In this document: piece after piece, positions 60,701 through 64,000 of the stretch
How positions within the stretch are numbered: position 1 is the stretch's first letter
Layout of the letters: every line of letters begins with the position of its first letter
Assembly (NCBI GenBank): GCA_023212645.1
Contig: JALBYC010000039.1
Span: 1-64,000, forward strand
Length of the DNA stretch: 64,000 nucleotides
Origin: Farysia itapuensis
Taxonomy: Eukaryota > Basidiomycota > Ustilaginomycetes > Ustilaginales > Ustilaginaceae
Direction: 5' to 3'
Notes under the pieces: generated by a model
Told to the model about the DNA's origin: nothing
Database searches by the model: none
What the model saw: the letters and a program-made list of their open reading frames with translations, nothing else
Position numbers and translations under genes: made by a program

Positions 60701-63427
60701 CTCACCAAGATCTACACTCTGCCCAACATCGAGATCCAAGAAGCTTTCTTGAAGCTGCGAGAGCAGGCCAAGTGTCACTTCCAGAACCCGAACGAGCTGA
60801 CTCAAGGTCTAGATGTGATCAACAACACAAATCTGATGTTCTTCGCCGCGCCGCAGAAGGCCGAGTTCTTCACGCTCAAAGGCATGTTCATGGCACGCCT
60901 TGGCTTGAACGACGAGGCCAATCACGCATTTGCAACAGCCATTCAGATGGACCTAAACCTCGCCAAGGCTTGGACTGAGTGGGGACGCTACAATGACCGC
61001 CTTTTCCGCGATCGACCGCTTGAGCTTGCAGCTGCAGGCAATGCCGTCAGTTGCTACCTCCAAGCCGCAGGCCTTTACAAGAATGCTAAAGTGCGCAAGG
61101 TGCTCATTCGCGTCTTGTGGCTTCTGTCGTGCGATGACTCCAAAGGTACCGTCTGGCAGGCCTTTGAGGGCTTCAAAGGAGATGCACCGATCTGGTACTG
61201 GATTACCTTTATTCCTCAGCTTCTTCAGTCTCTCAGTCACAAGGAGGCGCGCTTCGCCAGAAAGATGCTCATGTCAATCGCCAAGACATTTCCTCAATCG
61301 CTATACTTCTACCTGCGAACGACCAAGGAAGACTTTGTTGCTGTCCGACGACAGACTCTCATGGCAGCTCAACGCGCTGCTCAGCAGCAAGCTCGTCAGC
61401 AGCAGGCTGCCACGGCGGCTCAGGGCCAGACTGCACCGCAGCCCAGCGCTGCCAACGCTGGTGCAAGCAATGGTTCTGCAGCTGGCGTCAATGGCAGTGC
61501 TTCTGCGGCAAATGCAAGCGACGCCAAGACTCCTACAGCCACTTCGGCTCCTGGCTCGCAACCTTCATCGAGCCCAACAAAGCCGGAGCCGAATACTGGC
61601 GCAGGGGAGACAGGCAAATCTGACACTGCCAATGCTGCAAATTCTCAACAAGGCCAAGGCCAGGCAGGCCCTCCGGCTCTCGCGATGCCTCGACAGCCAT
61701 GGGACTATGTCGATGAAATCCTCAACATTCTCAAGACAGCGTTCCCCTTGTTGACTCTGACAATGGAGAACATTGCGGAGCAAATCCAGCAACGCTTCAA
61801 GCCGACCAACGAGGAAGACATCTACCGTTTGACCAATGCGCTGCTCAATGACGCTCTTCAGCAGTACATACAACGTGCTGTCTCGCCGAACGACAATGGT
61901 GCTCTCCCTGCCTCATCTCAGGCGAATGTCATTCGATTCGCCGAAAATCTGCCTCCTGGTCCATTGAAGAACTCTTTCGAAGAAGATTTCGTCAAATCGA
62001 AGCCGACGCTGCGTGACTATGTCTCCAAGCTGCAGAGATGGAGGGACAGGTACGAAACCTCTTTAGATCGACGTCCGAGCAAGCAGCACCTAGAGCACTG
62101 CTCCCACTACTTGGTCGAGTTCCAGCACCAGAAGTTTGACGAAGTCGAAGTGCCCGGCCAGTATCTCAAGCTGGAGGACAATAACTCCGACTTTGTCAAG
62201 ATATCCCGCTTCATGCCTGTCTTCGAGATGATTCGTAGCTCGGGCATGTGCACACGAAGATTGACGATCTTGTCCAACAAAGGCACGTCTCACGCCTTTG
62301 CTGTTCAATTGCCATCGGGCCGTTACTGCAGACGCGAGGAGAGAATCTTCCAGCTATTGAGATTCTTCAACCGCATTCTCGAAAGGCGTAAGGAGACGCG
62401 AAAGCGAGGCTTGACGTTCCACGTACCTACAGCGCTTCCCCTCGCACCACAGGTCCGCCTGATCGACCACGATGCCGGCTTTGTCAGTCTGCAAGATGTC
62501 TACGAAAAGCACTGTGAAGAGCTGGGCATCGGCAAGGACGATCCCGTCATTGCGTGGGTCGAAAAGATGAGGAGCACATGGGATGGCGGACAATTGTCTT
62601 CGAACCAAGCACTGTCCGTCCCCGGCGCCCCTACTACGCGAGGCAACGTCGACTTTACGAACCTGCGCATGGATTTAATGGAGGAGATTTCGACGAAATA
62701 CGTGCCCGACAACGTTCTGACCAGGTATCTGACAAGATCAGCAGCTACGCCTTCCGACTTGTACCTGCTGCGCAAGCAGTTCACGCTGCAGGTGGCCGCT
62801 ACGTCCTTTGTCACATACTGCCTGTTCATCTCGAATCGTCTTCCTAATCGCATTCACATCTCGCGTAACAGTGGACAGATTGCCATGTCAGACGTCGTGC
62901 CGACATTCAACCCTGCGGCTCCGCAGTTCAAATCGACAGACCCAACGCCATTCCGTCTCAGTCCGAATCTGCAACACTTTATCGGACCTATCGGCATCGA
63001 GGGCGTGTTGACGTCTTCGCTCATGGCACTTGGCAGGACGCTGACGGAGCCCGAGAGAAATTTGGAAGAGTACCTGGGCATCTTTGTTCGCGACGAGCTC
63101 AACGTCTGGCTTCAGGGGGCGCAACGGCAAGCAGCTCAGCAGCAGGGCGGAGCACCGGCATCACTTCCCACCGAAGCACCGAAAGAAGTCGTCCTCACCA
63201 ACGTGCTCGAGATTGTCAAGCGCGCAAAGCTCATCTCTTGCCGACACGAGCTAGATCGAACAGCCGCTTCGGCTGCTGGCCCCGGTGCCCCTGGCGCTGC
63301 AGGCGCTCCAGGATCTGGCTCATCAGGCACGACTCCCGTCAGCAGCGTTGTCCTTGATCTCATCAATTCAGCCAGCAACCCGAGTAAACTCGCCCTGCAG
63401 GACCCAACGTGGAGTCCTTGGCTATAA
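51730..63427 (+). CDS. TRA1: TRA1/TRRAP pseudokinase scaffold of SAGA and NuA4
   Basis: Two exons, 51730-51814 and 51885-63427, separated by a 70-base intron (GTAGGT...GTGCAG, phase 1), give 3875 residues. TRA1 is the activator-binding scaffold shared by the SAGA and NuA4 histone acetyltransferase complexes. Most of the protein is HEAT/TPR helical repeats. The FAT region precedes a Gln/Ala/Ser-rich insert near residues 3210-3320. The kinase-like domain follows, but its loop reads PNRIHISRNSGQIAMSDVVP, lacking the catalytic Asp/Asn and DFG, as expected for this pseudokinase. The FATC end LQDPTWSPWL is intact. Acidic, Lys-rich inserts are near residues 1675-1740 and 2190-2225. The first exon adds 28 residues that join smoothly to DTKTKLTIAFELKELLD. 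Yeast Tra1 is 3744 residues. Confidence 0.97.
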
Positions 63428-63514
63428 CACATTTACTACCACTCGTTCACTCTTGTCACAGAATGATTCCTTGTCTTGTCCATTTGACTGTGTGCATATA
63501 TGTGCTACAAATGA

Positions 63515-64000
63515 TCAACGGCGTTTGAGACTGACGTTGATACGCCTACGAGGTCTGCCGTTGACTTGCTCGTCGAGTTGGGGCTCTTCTCCTTCCCCCT
63601 CTGTATCCGAATCTTCGGCGTATCGCTTGCTGGAGCTGAGACGCGTGCTTGTACGTCCGCTTGTTCTTCTTGGGCTTGGGCTAGGCTCCTGCTGCGTATT
63701 GGCGCCCGATTTACGACGACTTGGTCTCGACACTCTGGCAGGCTCCTCACTTGGTCCCGGAACGCGACTCTTTTTTGCAGGTGGCGGAGCGTCGTCGATG
63801 TCAGAGACTGAATTCGAGTGCGCGTCATCTCCGGAATCGTCGAGCGTGTTTGATGCCAGCTGCGCCATCGAGATGATCTTTCTCTTGACGCCAGAGGCTG
63901 GACTGCTTACCGACGTCGGAGACTCAACGTTACTCAGCTGAGGTGAGGACCCTGGACCGCCATTCTTGTGCCTCGCACGAGGGTCTGCCACCTCTTCCAT
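63515..64000 (-). CDS. C-terminal part of a basic, Ser/Pro-rich protein (reaches window edge)
   Basis: 161 codons remain open to the window edge; an ATG occupies 63998-64000, which may be the start or an internal methionine. The sequence is disordered, with basic clusters (KRKI, KKSR, RRKS, RPRRRINVSLKRR) and acidic/Ser stretches (DSDTEGEGEE). It looks nuclear. The family cannot be named. It ends 87 bases from the TRA1 stop, tail to tail. Confidence 0.65.
   Translation of the reverse strand: MEEVADPRARHKNGGPGSSPQLSNVESPTSVSSPASGVKRKIISMAQLASNTLDDSGDDAHSNSVSDIDDAPPPAKKSRVPGPSEEPARVSRPSRRKSGANTQQEPSPSPRRTSGRTSTRLSSSKRYAEDSDTEGEGEEPQLDEQVNGRPRRRINVSLKRR

Noticed and set aside
1..64000. tRNA genes, snRNAs, transposons, viral remnants and CRISPR arrays
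   Set aside because: Intergenic regions were read for tRNA B-box sequence, U-snRNA starts, terminal repeats and transposase or reverse-transcriptase motifs; none was seen by eye. A covariance-model and repeat search would be decisive.

Overview
The window is eukaryotic nuclear DNA from a basidiomycete fungus, most likely a smut of the Ustilaginaceae (Ustilago, Sporisorium, Moesziomyces and relatives). The reasons are long, mostly intron-free genes, rare short introns (58-79 bases) with GTANGT donors and CTAAC-type branch sites, a heptamer repeat of CACGACT that resembles promoter DNA I associate with smuts, two 5S rRNA genes of basidiomycete type, and the protein repertoire. The genus is an inference; no database was searched. 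Genes are packed tightly on both strands and almost all are housekeeping genes. I see no transposon, viral remnant, secondary-metabolite cluster, CRISPR array or operon.

Layout. 1-8.6 kb: a poly-C tract, BUR1 kinase (-), SLU7 splicing factor (+), a seven-helix membrane protein (-), a dithiol glutaredoxin (-). 8.6-20 kb: a two-RING plus LON-domain protein (-), ALG14 (+), a WW-like protein (-), the CFT1/CPSF160 cleavage and polyadenylation subunit (+), RPS26 (-). 20-30 kb: a large acidic protein of unknown function (+), an EEF1AKMT4-type methyltransferase (-), two identical 5S rRNA genes in opposite orientation on either side of the four-exon mRNA-export helicase gene SUB2 (-), arginase (+). 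30-44 kb: an acidic RING protein (+), a multi-helix membrane protein (-), an FCP1-like phosphatase-fold protein (+), the GID ubiquitin-ligase subunit FYV10/GID9 (+), the U3 snoRNP protein RRP9 (-), a 1.15 kb divergent non-coding stretch, a serine-rich unknown protein (+). 44-64 kb: ATG10 (-) and ATG18 (+) head to head, a dynactin p24-like subunit (-), the PI4-kinase PIK1 (-), the giant pseudokinase TRA1 (+), and the end of an unknown nuclear-looking protein (-).

Several neighbours share a theme: mRNA synthesis and processing (BUR1, SLU7, CFT1, SUB2, TRA1), ribosome production (5S, RPS26, RRP9) and membrane traffic/autophagy (ATG10, ATG18, PIK1, dynactin p24). Sharing of short divergent promoters is the only direct link the sequence supports. 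Exon structures were worked out by hand from splice consensus, reading phase and family conservation. The most interesting observations are a GC-AG intron in SUB2, a CUG/CAG inverted repeat inside the RPS26 intron, the duplicated 5S genes with a conserved upstream element, and the shared ATG10/ATG18 promoter. I did not find a convincing wholly new biological system.
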